From a virus: a stretch of 20,129 nucleotides of DNA. The stretch's first letter is position 1. Each line of letters opens with the position of its first letter. The stretch is taken from positions 1 to 20,129 of the IMG/VR virus record IMGVR_UViG_3300007519_000622. One strand, 5' to 3'. This document shows positions 1 to 7,961 of the stretch, piece after piece. The position numbers were made by a program, and so were the translations under genes. The notes under the pieces were generated by a model. It had not been told where the DNA came from. It saw only the letters and a list, made by a program, of their open reading frames with translations, and searched no databases.

Positions 1-53
1 ACGTCGGGGTCTACGGCCTCTGGAAAAATCCAGTAGTGCGGGTCAAGCTGCAT
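1..53 (-). CDS. 5' end of an unidentified late gene, cut by the window edge
   Basis: Reading leftward from an ATG at 53-51, the frame stays open to the window edge and gives 17 residues beginning MQLDPHYWIFPEAVDPD. A purine-rich GGAAGAAAG lies directly upstream and could be a ribosome binding site. The start lies inside the last codons of the 248-aa gene, an 11-base overlap of the kind seen throughout this operon. Too little is visible to name a function. The overlap and the natural-looking composition are the only support. Confidence 0.5.
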   Translation of the reverse strand, partial: MQLDPHYWIFPEAVDPD

Positions 54-789
54 CTTTCTTCCATGCGTGAACAATGATCGTGGGATTGAGGGCTTTGATA
101 ATAATTGGGTCTTTGCTGGTCAGCTTAATGTAACGTCCAGCCGGATAGGTCTTCCCGTTGATCTCAATGTCAGCATACACAGAGACTATGTAGTTGTTTT
201 CATTGGACTTTCGGACAACAGTGGTCGATGCGCTCTTGAATGGGATGGCTGTGGCGTGGCGTTCCCACTCCCAGCGGTTTTTCTTGGGGTTGATACAGAC
301 AAGATCGACACCACCCCGAGGGAACTCTGTCCAACATGACTTCCAACGCATCGTAGTTGGCAGATAAGTGTCGTGCCAGATGAAAGGATTGTCCCAAAGG
401 AAGTTCGGATCGGCGTACCACGTGGTAAGTCGCTTGGAAACGCTGGTAACTTGCCGAGGATACATGCCAGTTGGCACATACTTTTCCTCAACCTTGGTCA
501 TATCGACGTCATCTTCTGCGATGCCGGGGAAACTCGGCAGGTCTGTGATCCTTGGGGATTTATACGGCTTCAGGAACATGAAGCCCGGCAGGTCTCGCGT
601 CATGTGATGGACGCTTGGCGCATTGTCGAGCCAGTATTTGGAGCGGCGGAATTCTTTTTCGCCAGTGTAGAATTCCATCGGAATGACTATGCCAGTCGTC
701 CCGGCTGCGACGTCGCGTGTGTTTGAATAGACAAAATCGCCAGCGTCGTAGTCTATCGCCTCCTTTGGGACTGTGCGTGTCATGTTCAT
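43..789 (-). CDS. Hypothetical late-operon protein, 248 aa
   Basis: I do not recognise a family. The protein is soluble-looking, rich in Trp, Tyr, Pro and charged residues, with no signal peptide or membrane segment. Its C-terminal third (around ADIEINGKTYPAGRYIKLTS) looks like short beta strands. The ATG at 789 is preferred over the in-frame ATG two codons later because it forms an ATGA overlap with the stop of the 90-aa gene upstream, and AGAGGAAG lies just before it. It sits in the leftward late operon after the fibre and DUF6065-like genes, so a virion or adhesion-related role is plausible, but this rests on position only. Confidence 0.85.
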   Translation of the reverse strand: MNMTRTVPKEAIDYDAGDFVYSNTRDVAAGTTGIVIPMEFYTGEKEFRRSKYWLDNAPSVHHMTRDLPGFMFLKPYKSPRITDLPSFPGIAEDDVDMTKVEEKYVPTGMYPRQVTSVSKRLTTWYADPNFLWDNPFIWHDTYLPTTMRWKSCWTEFPRGGVDLVCINPKKNRWEWERHATAIPFKSASTTVVRKSNENNYIVSVYADIEINGKTYPAGRYIKLTSKDPIIIKALNPTIIVHAWKKDAA

Positions 790-1058
790 ACTTCCTCTGG
801 TCCAGCTGCCTTGCTGACTGTGCGCTGTTTGCCGATGAGCTTCTCAATGCCAGATGGGACTGAGGTTTTTCTCTCATGCGCGCCGCGAATATGACGCTCA
901 ATGGAGTAATGCGTGGCCTCAACGTCCACTTCGCCGCCTTCGCCCTCTAGGATAGGACGCACATTGATCGTGTGTCGCTCGCCGTCGTAAGTATATTTGA
1001 CGACGAGGCTCTCGATGTCCGCATCGAAGTCGATGACGGTGTACTTTGTGTTTCTCAT
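786..1058 (-). CDS. Small hypothetical protein, 90 aa
   Basis: No family is recognised. The first half (MRNTKYTVIDFDADIE, then VVKYTYDGERHTINVRPI) reads as a small beta-rich domain; the C-terminus is basic. A GTG four codons upstream (1070) would extend the frame. The ATG at 1058 is chosen because it overlaps the stop of the preceding DUF6065-like gene as ATGA, the coupling used elsewhere in this operon. The gene's own stop overlaps the start of the 248-aa gene in the same way, so 1744 to 43 is a chain of translationally coupled genes. Function unknown. Confidence 0.8.
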   Translation of the reverse strand: MRNTKYTVIDFDADIESLVVKYTYDGERHTINVRPILEGEGGEVDVEATHYSIERHIRGAHERKTSVPSGIEKLIGKQRTVSKAAGPEEV

Positions 1059-1744
1059 TTGCGTTCCCACATTGTTTCTCGGTAAAGACTTGGTTGGCTC
1101 GTGCGCTTCATGCGTGTTTCTCGAAGCTTGGCTTCTTCTTTGGGTGTCATCCCCCGGATAATTGCTTTCTTGTCCATGCCCCTCCTGAAAGGCACCGCCT
1201 GCACAAGTGGATAACCTCTAGGGATGGTCTTAGTCGTCCCTTTGAAATTGAGGAAGCTCGGAAAATTGACGTACTCGAAGTATTTGTCGGTCTCGACGAT
1301 GCCAGACATTGGCGTAAAAAGGCTGTCTTCTTGGGAAAGAAGCGGCGTGAAAAGAGTGGACCAGCCTTTTGTCGTTGTGACCTGCCAGTAATTCAGGAAC
1401 TTGAGGGGCGGAAGGTTGGACTTTGGGTGCTTGCCGATCTGTTCTTTGGTGTGAGCCTCAATGACTGGCACCACAAAGTCTGACTTCCAGTCAACGATGT
1501 CGCCTTCTTCGTTGACGCGCACTTCGATCTCGGCTGGCGTAGTTAAAATATACCCGGCACTCATGGCGTCCAAGACAGGCGGGCACCTCTTGAGGGTGCG
1601 CCCCATGAATTTATCAGGGCCTTCCACAAAATTGGGAAGATGCCTGTACCAGTTGGGGAGCTTTGTCCGGGCTGGAACTGGGGGCGGAATGATGTCTTTG
1701 AGATAGGCTTCTGTCGTGAAGATTGTCTTGGGTTGGAAAAACAT
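1055..1744 (-). CDS. DUF6065-like phage protein, 229 aa
   Basis: The sequence shows a pattern I associate with the phage family DUF6065: an early Pro-rich segment followed by LPNWYRHLP, then LKRCPPVLDAMSAGYIL, a central WQVTTTKGWSTLF, then GIVETDKYFEYVNFPSF and a late GYPLVQAVPFRR. Length and order of these blocks suit that family, which is common in phages but has no established biochemical role that I know of. The assignment is from memory of the pattern, not from a search. The start has AGGAATAGGA immediately upstream, beginning in the TAA of the collagen-like gene nine bases away. The stop overlaps the next gene. It probably belongs to the late, virion-related set. Confidence 0.8.
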   Translation of the reverse strand: MFFQPKTIFTTEAYLKDIIPPPVPARTKLPNWYRHLPNFVEGPDKFMGRTLKRCPPVLDAMSAGYILTTPAEIEVRVNEEGDIVDWKSDFVVPVIEAHTKEQIGKHPKSNLPPLKFLNYWQVTTTKGWSTLFTPLLSQEDSLFTPMSGIVETDKYFEYVNFPSFLNFKGTTKTIPRGYPLVQAVPFRRGMDKKAIIRGMTPKEEAKLRETRMKRTSQPSLYRETMWERK

Positions 1745-1753
1745 TCCTATTCC

Positions 1754-3553
1754 TTACTGTCTCGACCACGTGACAGTTAGGGTTGTACCAGAAGCGACGG
1801 ATACTGCAACCTCAGCATTCGGATCAAGGACGTCTACGTCAGCGTCAGCGTAAGCTGTCGCGCCACCTGCCAAGCCTGCATTGCCAGAGGTGCCGCCCAT
1901 TCCGGGCCACGTGTTGGCAGCTGTCGCGCCGGGATTGCCAGCTGGGCCTGCCGTGCCGGGATTGCCAGCGGAGCCTGCGGAGCCTGATGTGCCGGGGTTG
2001 CCAGCTGCAGCGCCCGTTCCAGATGCGCCGGGGTTGCCGTTGTAGCCTGCGTTGCCGGGGTTGCCTGCGCTGCCTGAGGTGGCACCATTGCCGTTTGCGC
2101 CGACGTTGCCGCCTGCGCCAGTGTTGCCATTGGAGCCTGCGTTGCCTGCGTTTCCGGGGTTGCCTCGACCACCACGGCCACCTGTTCCGCCTGCGGGACC
2201 GCCGTTGCCGCCTGCGCCGCCATTTCCGTAGGGCGCAAAGCTTCCGTCTGGTGATCCAGTGTTGCCATTCGTGGCTGACTGTCCGGCGCCACCATTGCCG
2301 CCACCGCCTCGCGCACCACCATTGCCTCGCGCACCAGCAGAACCGATATTTCCTGACGCGCCAGTATTGCCGGGGTTGCCAGAGTTTCCTGCGTTGCCGC
2401 GGGCGCCGCCGGGACCACCGTTGCCATTGGTGCCAGCGTTGCCTGTACTGCCGGGATTGCCAGCTGAGCCGCCGTTTCCCCGGACGCCATTGTTGCCGGG
2501 ATTGCCGGGATTGCCTACGCCACCGGTGGTTCCGCCGTTGCCGCGGGCGCCGCCGGGACCGCCTGCACCACCTGTGCCGCCTGTGCCTTTGGTCCCGCCT
2601 GTGCCACCTGAGAATGTGTGCAGCGAGCCAAAGGTCGTGTCAGCGCCTGCCGCGCCATCTGTACCGTCTGGGCCTGTAGAGCCTACGTTCCCTGAAGCGC
2701 CAGTGTTTCCTGCGGTGCCTGTATTGCCAGCCGTACCGGGATTGCCTGCTGTCGCGCCTAAGCCATTGGTTCCTACGTTACCGTTGGCTCCTGCGCTGCC
2801 TGCGCTTCCAGACGTTGCACCATTGCCGCCAGCGCCACTAGAGCCAGTGTTGCCATTGGTGCCAGCGTTGCCGGGATTGCCGGAGCTTCCGGCACCACCG
2901 GGATTTGCGTTTCCATTTGAACCCACATTACCGTTGTTTCCGAGACCACCAGAATTTCCGGGGCGCGCGGCTACGAATGCCGCATTGGCCGAGTACGTTG
3001 ATGCTGATCCACCATTGCCGCCAGCGCCGCCTGACGGACACGCGTTACCAGACGAGCCGGGGTTGCCCGGTACATAAGAGTTTTTACTAGCATTTGACAG
3101 GCCACCGCCACCGCCGCCACCACCACCGCCTCTGCCCGTGTTGCCAGAGGTGCCGGGATTGCCGGTGCCACCGTTGCCGCCAGCGCCGCCATTTCCCCGG
3201 ACACCATTCGAGCCGGGGTTGCCAGAATTACCAGACGCGCCAGAGTTTCCTGCGTTGCCGCGGGCGCCGCCGGGACCGTTTGTGCCGGGATTGCCTGCGT
3301 TGCCGGGGTTGCCTGATGTGCCACTATTGCCACCGGGGCCAGCGACACCGGGATTTCCTGCGTTGCCGGGATTACCTGCGCCGCCATCGTCTCCGATGCT
3401 GCCGGGATTGCCAGAGTTTCCTGCATTGCCCTTACCATTGATGGCGACTTTTTTGATGCCGGGCGGCGTCTGGAAGTTTCCGGGGGCATTAAATACTTGG
3501 CTGCCGCCGGGGTTTAGAGGCTTGAACCTGTGGGACGTTCCAATGATGGGCAT
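1754..3553 (-). CDS. Collagen-like glycine-rich phage adhesin or fibre protein, 599 aa
   Basis: Residues about 40 to 560 are nearly all glycine triplets, mostly G-N-P, G-N-A, G-N-S and G-G-x, with a few short breaks such as a ten-glycine run before LSNASKNSYVPG and an aromatic patch near TFGSLHTFSGG. The N-terminus (SQVFNAPGNFQTPPGIKKVAI) looks like a beta cap before the repeats. The C-terminus ends in a repeat-free strand segment, EVAVSVASGTTLTVTWSRQ. Collagen-like or polyglycine-II repeats are established in phage fibres and tail-tip adhesins, where they form elongated trimers or sandwiches that bind host surfaces. GGAG six bases before the ATG supports the start, which lies three bases after the preceding stop. 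A virion adhesin is the best call; the exact attachment point is unknown. Confidence 0.85.
   Translation of the reverse strand: MPIIGTSHRFKPLNPGGSQVFNAPGNFQTPPGIKKVAINGKGNAGNSGNPGSIGDDGGAGNPGNAGNPGVAGPGGNSGTSGNPGNAGNPGTNGPGGARGNAGNSGASGNSGNPGSNGVRGNGGAGGNGGTGNPGTSGNTGRGGGGGGGGGGLSNASKNSYVPGNPGSSGNACPSGGAGGNGGSASTYSANAAFVAARPGNSGGLGNNGNVGSNGNANPGGAGSSGNPGNAGTNGNTGSSGAGGNGATSGSAGSAGANGNVGTNGLGATAGNPGTAGNTGTAGNTGASGNVGSTGPDGTDGAAGADTTFGSLHTFSGGTGGTKGTGGTGGAGGPGGARGNGGTTGGVGNPGNPGNNGVRGNGGSAGNPGSTGNAGTNGNGGPGGARGNAGNSGNPGNTGASGNIGSAGARGNGGARGGGGNGGAGQSATNGNTGSPDGSFAPYGNGGAGGNGGPAGGTGGRGGRGNPGNAGNAGSNGNTGAGGNVGANGNGATSGSAGNPGNAGYNGNPGASGTGAAAGNPGTSGSAGSAGNPGTAGPAGNPGATAANTWPGMGGTSGNAGLAGGATAYADADVDVLDPNAEVAVSVASGTTLTVTWSRQ
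2378..3277 (-). repeat. 39-bp exact direct repeat pair within the collagen-like gene
   Basis: Bases 2378-2416 and 3239-3277 are identical, 861 bp apart and in the same reading frame. On the minus strand both encode GGPGGARGNAGNSG. A shorter version of the same block lies at about 2534-2560. Much of the gene between about 1860 and 3450 is a degenerate 9-bp repeat (one Gly-X-Y triplet per unit). Exact copies this long point to recent duplication or recombination inside the gene and make it a likely length-variable locus and a likely place for assembly errors. Confidence 0.85.
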
Positions 3554-3556
3554 AGG

Positions 3557-3883
3557 CTACTCCGTGGAGCGAGCGAGAGCCGCGAAGTCACTTGGAAAGC
3601 CTTCTGGGCTGAGCGCAAAATTCTGTTTGACGTACTTGTCGTCGTCGTCTTCCCAGAGAACTATTTCGTATGTGACCACCGGGGTTTTCCTGAAGATAAT
3701 TTCTTTGCCGTCTTTATCTTTGAACCACGTGCTGATGGCCTCCAAGTCTTGGGTGGCGTCAACGTGCTCTAGGTTCGTGAATGGCACGTCCATGTCTTCG
3801 AGGATACGCCGAAGATTTTGGGCGCTCTTGTCGCCCTTCTCACAATGAAGAACAATATTGTCGTATGCGATTGGCTTGGTCAT
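3557..3883 (-). CDS. Small thioredoxin/glutaredoxin-fold-like protein without CxxC, 108 aa
   Basis: The N-terminal 75 residues follow a glutaredoxin-like order: a strand (NIVLHCEKG, residues 9-17), a helix (SAQNLRRILEDM), a strand (FTNLEHVD), a helix, then TPVV at 67-70 in the place of the cis-proline loop, followed by a strand (YEIVLWE). In a redox-active member one expects CxxC; here only one Cys (C14, in C-E-K-G) is present, so a dithiol reductase is unlikely. A structural or binding role is more plausible. The fold call is by eye and could be wrong. GAGGGA upstream of the ATG lies in the end of the tail-fibre gene, and the gene sits between two fibre genes, which suggests a role in fibre attachment or assembly. 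Confidence 0.8.
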   Translation of the reverse strand: MTKPIAYDNIVLHCEKGDKSAQNLRRILEDMDVPFTNLEHVDATQDLEAISTWFKDKDGKEIIFRKTPVVTYEIVLWEDDDDKYVKQNFALSPEGFPSDFAALARSTE

Positions 3884-3887
3884 GGGT

Positions 3888-5771
3888 TTATCCCTCGTAG
3901 AATGACAGGCTGGCGTAGATATCTGTGCTGCCCTTGATGTAGGTGAACGTGTAAATAGTGGTTTTGTTTGCTGCCGGATTAACGTCTGGCTGGCTCGAAG
4001 CGTTGTTCCAAAGAATGCTGTAGCCTACCGGCGCAAGAAAGCTTATTGCGCGGGAGCCAGTGGCGTCCTGCTCGAAGATGGTCGTGACTGCGCGAGTTGT
4101 GCCAGATGGCATATTGTCAGTCGTTGGCAGAGTTACATCGCAGTCTCCACCCAGATTGTATCTGGCGACGTTGATGTTGTTCGGGACCGTGAAGTCTGTG
4201 GCCTTGCTGACGTCTTCGGCTAGGGTCTCTTGGTAATCATCGAACGTGACGTTGGTGATTTTATTATCGCCAGCGTTGATGTCGCCAGACATTGTGCCGC
4301 CAGATTTATCCAGCTTGGTAGCGATGCTCGCAGTGATGGTCGTCGCGAAGTTCGGGTCGTCTCCGAGAGCTGCCGCCAACTCATTGAGCGTGTCCAGTGT
4401 GCCCGGCGCGCTCGCCAAAAGATCAGCAATGGCTGTGTCAACGTAGAGTTTGGTCGTGGCGTGACCGTCGGCGGTCGGGGTCGCCACGGAGATCGTGTTG
4501 GTCGTGACTGCGCCAATGTCTGTGATCGTCTGAAGGTTCATGGCCGTCGGGACATAGACCGTGCCATTAAATAGCGGGACTTCGTTTGTGGCGGGCGCAG
4601 TGCCCGACACGTCATTGAGATCGCCGAAGTTGAGGCTGCCAAAGGACGCGCTGGTTACGAAGCTCGTGCCGTTGTAGACCTTCATTGCGTCAGTGGTCGT
4701 GTCGTACCAGAGCATACCGTCGGTCGGAGAGCCGGGCGCATTGGATGCGATAATATATTTGCTGCCGAAATAATTGATGTTCACAGCGTTGGCTGCGGCG
4801 TTGGTAACGTCTGTGCTGATCGCACTCAGAGTTGAGACAGCTGCGCTGATCGAGCTTAGGTTCGAGACCGCCGCGGAAACCGGACCCAAAGCAGTGATCT
4901 CGGTATCAAGTCCGGCCAGTGTGGTGATGTTCGCGTTGTTTGTATAAAGCCCGGACAAGGCAGTCGTGATCGCGCCAAGAGCTGTGATCTCGGTGTCGAG
5001 AGCCGCCAGAGCATTGATGTTGGTTTCGTTGGCCAAGACGTTGGTGATGTCCGAGGTCATGCCAGCAACAGTTGTGATGTTTGCGCTGATGCCTGCGACG
5101 GTAATAACGCTTGCGGCATTGGTCGCGACAGTTGTGATGTTTGCGCTGATGCCTGCGAGCGTGGTGATGTTTGCGCTCTGGGTAGCCAGCGTGTTGATAT
5201 CAGCGAGATCGCCGTATACCGTGTTGAGTTCACTCAGGTCGGCATAGAGGCCATTGATGGCCGTTAGTGCGCCAGAAACGGCCACAATGTCCGCGGACGT
5301 GGCCCAGTATTTGGCGGAGTAATCGCTGCCGTCTACCGTGGTGACAAGCTTGGTGGCCCAATCTTTGGCCAGACTTGCGTTGACGATCTTGGTGAAGTTT
5401 GAATCTGGGCTTGCCCCGCTGGACGTGTGCGCGGCATTGGCGACATAGGTGTCCATGTCGTGCGTGACGATATCAAGACGTTCGTAATCTGTGGCGTCTG
5501 CGTATGCGCCAATGGTCCTGAAGATGTACTCGCCACTGTCCACCCAGCCGCCACCAGAGACTTGGTTCTGGAATTTCTGGGTAGAGCTATCAACGCGGAA
5601 CTCAAACACTGTCGCATCGAAGTCGCCGGAGACATCAAAGATTTGCGTGAGCATTTCGCTCAGCGTCTTTGTGCCCTGCTCGGCGTCTTCCAAGTAAGTA
5701 TCAAGGGAGTGTGTGCCCGTCTTGGACGACACAAACTGGATTTGCTCACTCTTGGGTGTGGTTCCGGCCAT
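3888..5771 (-). CDS. Tail fibre protein, 627 aa
   Basis: The architecture is that of a phage side-tail fibre. There is a globular N-terminal part (about 1-140) ending near a SAKYWA motif (about 150-157). A long shaft follows (about 160-320) built from degenerate repeats such as ANITTVAGI, SANITTLAGI and DTEITALGA, which suit a trimeric coiled or beta shaft. A C-terminal region carries LDTLNELAAALGDDPNF (about 457-473) and KLDKSGGTMSGDI (about 484-496), a motif pair frequent in phage fibres. The protein ends with a beta-rich segment that is probably the receptor-facing tip. The start is the only Met nearby; GAGG lies rather far upstream, so translation may depend on coupling to the 70-aa gene ending six bases earlier. 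Confidence 0.9.
   Translation of the reverse strand: MAGTTPKSEQIQFVSSKTGTHSLDTYLEDAEQGTKTLSEMLTQIFDVSGDFDATVFEFRVDSSTQKFQNQVSGGGWVDSGEYIFRTIGAYADATDYERLDIVTHDMDTYVANAAHTSSGASPDSNFTKIVNASLAKDWATKLVTTVDGSDYSAKYWATSADIVAVSGALTAINGLYADLSELNTVYGDLADINTLATQSANITTLAGISANITTVATNAASVITVAGISANITTVAGMTSDITNVLANETNINALAALDTEITALGAITTALSGLYTNNANITTLAGLDTEITALGPVSAAVSNLSSISAAVSTLSAISTDVTNAAANAVNINYFGSKYIIASNAPGSPTDGMLWYDTTTDAMKVYNGTSFVTSASFGSLNFGDLNDVSGTAPATNEVPLFNGTVYVPTAMNLQTITDIGAVTTNTISVATPTADGHATTKLYVDTAIADLLASAPGTLDTLNELAAALGDDPNFATTITASIATKLDKSGGTMSGDINAGDNKITNVTFDDYQETLAEDVSKATDFTVPNNINVARYNLGGDCDVTLPTTDNMPSGTTRAVTTIFEQDATGSRAISFLAPVGYSILWNNASSQPDVNPAANKTTIYTFTYIKGSTDIYASLSFYEG
5068..5158 (-). repeat. 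31-bp direct repeat, 60-bp period, in the tail-fibre shaft
   Basis: Bases 5068-5098 and 5128-5158 are identical and exactly 60 bp (20 codons) apart. They encode the shaft unit ISANITTV on the minus strand. Weaker copies continue on both sides, giving a 20-residue period in this part of the shaft. The near-identity at DNA level indicates recent duplication of a shaft unit. Confidence 0.8.
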
Positions 5772-5777
5772 GGTAAA

Positions 5778-5990
5778 TTATCTGCCTCGCTTTTCGAGCA
5801 TGTTCTTAATTCCCGTGAGTTCGCCCTCAAGGGTGTCGATGTGGCGCTGACACTTCACGATGCGCTTGTTGAAGTTGGCTTCGCGCTCGTCTGAGTTGTT
5901 GTCCAGCGCGCTGACGATCTCGTTGAGAATGTCTTGGAGATCGGAGGGCTGGTTGGCAATGAGTGCCTTGATAAGTCTGGCTTTCTTCAT
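5778..5990 (-). CDS. Small coiled-coil protein, 70 aa
   Basis: The protein begins MKKARLIKALIANQPSD and is almost wholly helical, with heptad-like spacing in two segments (LQDILNEIVSAL and the run through RHIDTLEGELTGIKNMLEKR). A longer in-frame reading exists from 6194, but it lies inside the portal gene and has shadow-like composition. The ATG at 5990 is one base after the portal stop (TAAC then ATG) and has CGGAGG ten bases upstream, so I take it as the start. It could be a small structural, chaperone or fibre-linker protein; there is no recognisable family. Its place between portal and tail fibre is the only functional hint. Confidence 0.75.
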   Translation of the reverse strand: MKKARLIKALIANQPSDLQDILNEIVSALDNNSDEREANFNKRIVKCQRHIDTLEGELTGIKNMLEKRGR

Positions 5991-5991
5991 G

Positions 5992-7920
5992 TTACTTCTG
6001 CCTCCGTTGTGGGGCTTGGCGTTGAGGCACGAGGTTGCCTTTTTCGACTTGGCGCTGGACGTCCTCGTTTGGTTGGACCGACGCGCCTCTGGCTGCTTCG
6101 CGCATGGCCATCTCTTGGGATGGGCTGTCGCCCTTGGATTGGCGTTCTTCCGGGGAAATCCTGAACTGGTCAAGATCGCTGACGCCGAGCGCACGAATGG
6201 CTTCTTCAGCGATCATGCCCATCTTGTATTCCATGTTGAGGCCCGTCTCGCTCATGATCTTAAGCATGTTCATCCATGTTTCGGCATTGCGGGTCGGCTC
6301 GAGCGGGAGCGTGCCATCAATGACGAGGTAGTCGATGTTGCCTTGGAGATCGCTGATGTCGTAGTCGATGTAGCCGTCTTTGACTACGGGGGCCAGTTGG
6401 GAGGGCATCTGGTCTTGGTCGATGCGGATGCTGCCTTCCATGGCGATGGCGTCTTGGATATTACCGACCATCATTCTGACCATGGGGCGTACAGTGGTGG
6501 CAGAAATAATTCGGCTCAAGACACCGAGACGTTGGCTGCCAAGCTGGGTAAGGCGCTGGATTTCTGTGGCGGTCCGGACGGTTGCCGTGGGCATGCCTTG
6601 TTGGGCGTCACTGGCGGCACTTACTCTTTGCTTCATGTCGGACATGGCCGCGATGTCGTTCCAGTGGCCGCGGGTGACGTCTGGGATTTTCGCAATATGA
6701 ATGCCGTCGCCGGGCTTGGAGCCGGGAAGCGTTCGCACCACGCCCCAAGGGTTCCGGTCGATCAGGTCAGGAATGTTCACTTGGGTCGGGTCAGCAAAAA
6801 TAAGGTTGCTCAGGGCTGCCTGCACGTTGTCCACACGGGAACGCAGGAGCCAAGTGGCGATGTCGTGCATTGGCAGGATCAAGTCATAGAGACTTTGGCT
6901 GTAGGTCTTGTGGCTGTCGTGGTAGAGGCCACCGATCACATTGGGGAACTGACGCCCATAAGGGTTCATCTGGCACCGGATGCAGACTTTTTCGTCTAGG
7001 ATCGTGATGACCAGCCAGATTTGATCGATGCTTGTGACGCCGATCTCGTAGCCAGAGAGGCGCACCCAGAACTCGTCTGTGACACGCGAGTTGCCCAGCA
7101 TGAAGTGCTGATCGCCCATGCCGCGCTGATTGGGAGCCGACGGGTCAATGTTGAGACCGCGACCCTGCTCAGCGTGAAACCTGTGAGCGCTCCAGCCATT
7201 GTTGGGGGCCGAGGTGCGGTTGCGCAGTTCAGGATGCTGCTTGAGCTTCGGGTAGAGCTGTGAGTTCAGGAGCGCATTGAATGAGCTGTGCTTCACGAAC
7301 GTAATGAATTGCGCATTGTCCCAGTCGCCCCAACTGACGCGGGGATCAGGGAAACAACGGCGCGGGTCACTGTTGACGATCTGGTTGGTGTTGTTCTTGG
7401 CGTCCCACAGAAGCTGGGTCGGCGCAAAACCGTAGCGTACGCAGTCCAAGAGCATCTGGGCCAGTCGTGCTTCGCCAGCTGTGCGGCGCATCTGAGAGTG
7501 CACCACGCGCTCTAGGATCATACCGTTCTGGCGGGACTGGCGGTTGAGACCTTCCAGCTGGAACATTGGATTGCGGCCCGCAAGGGCTGCCATGAGGTAA
7601 GTGAGAACTGTGTCGGCCACTGCGCGCGTATCAGCAATGACTGCCTTCTCGCGGAATTGCGTGGCATGTGGATCAACATAGACGTCGTGAGCGCGATCGG
7701 CTTCTTTCCAGTGGTCGTAGCGTCCACTGATTTTCTGGTAGCTCATCTCTGTGCACGCCTTGACGTACTGGACGATCTTGTTTTCTTCGGCCTCGGTGAG
7801 ATCGCCGGAGATGTCCTGCATGTCCACGAGCTTATTGACCAAGCGCGACAGGTCAACGACCATGCCGTCCCCGCCCAAGGCTTGGTAGTTGCCACTGTAG
7901 TTTCGCTTGGTGTCTGACAT
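5992..7920 (-). CDS. Portal (head-tail connector) protein, 642 aa
   Basis: The portal forms the dodecameric ring at one capsid vertex through which DNA is packaged and ejected. Support comes from its place 41 bases after the large terminase gene, its length within the range for podovirus/P22-type portals, and its layout: an N-terminal helical part with KISGRYDHWKEADRAHDVY, a mixed middle, and a helical segment near residue 450 (TATEIQRLTQLGSQRLGVL) resembling the stem/crown helices of portals. The C-terminal 60 residues are polar and Gln/Arg-rich, probably disordered. The start is the first ATG after the terminase stop; the upstream site is only a weak AAGG. The precise portal family cannot be fixed by eye. 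Confidence 0.88.
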   Translation of the reverse strand: MSDTKRNYSGNYQALGGDGMVVDLSRLVNKLVDMQDISGDLTEAEENKIVQYVKACTEMSYQKISGRYDHWKEADRAHDVYVDPHATQFREKAVIADTRAVADTVLTYLMAALAGRNPMFQLEGLNRQSRQNGMILERVVHSQMRRTAGEARLAQMLLDCVRYGFAPTQLLWDAKNNTNQIVNSDPRRCFPDPRVSWGDWDNAQFITFVKHSSFNALLNSQLYPKLKQHPELRNRTSAPNNGWSAHRFHAEQGRGLNIDPSAPNQRGMGDQHFMLGNSRVTDEFWVRLSGYEIGVTSIDQIWLVITILDEKVCIRCQMNPYGRQFPNVIGGLYHDSHKTYSQSLYDLILPMHDIATWLLRSRVDNVQAALSNLIFADPTQVNIPDLIDRNPWGVVRTLPGSKPGDGIHIAKIPDVTRGHWNDIAAMSDMKQRVSAASDAQQGMPTATVRTATEIQRLTQLGSQRLGVLSRIISATTVRPMVRMMVGNIQDAIAMEGSIRIDQDQMPSQLAPVVKDGYIDYDISDLQGNIDYLVIDGTLPLEPTRNAETWMNMLKIMSETGLNMEYKMGMIAEEAIRALGVSDLDQFRISPEERQSKGDSPSQEMAMREAARGASVQPNEDVQRQVEKGNLVPQRQAPQRRQK

Positions 7921-7961
7921 GGTCTGTGTTTTGCCTTATGTGGGGGTCTTTGTCGTCCGGG

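Noticed and set aside
2259-3077. Plus-strand 272-codon Pro/Leu-rich frame opposite the collagen-like gene
   Set aside because: It is the complement of the Gly-X-Y repeats; composition is a direct mirror of the minus-strand repeat and no ribosome binding site precedes it.
5860-6999. Plus-strand 379-codon open frame opposite the portal gene
   Set aside because: It is a shadow of a well-supported portal gene, runs against the operon and has no good start context.
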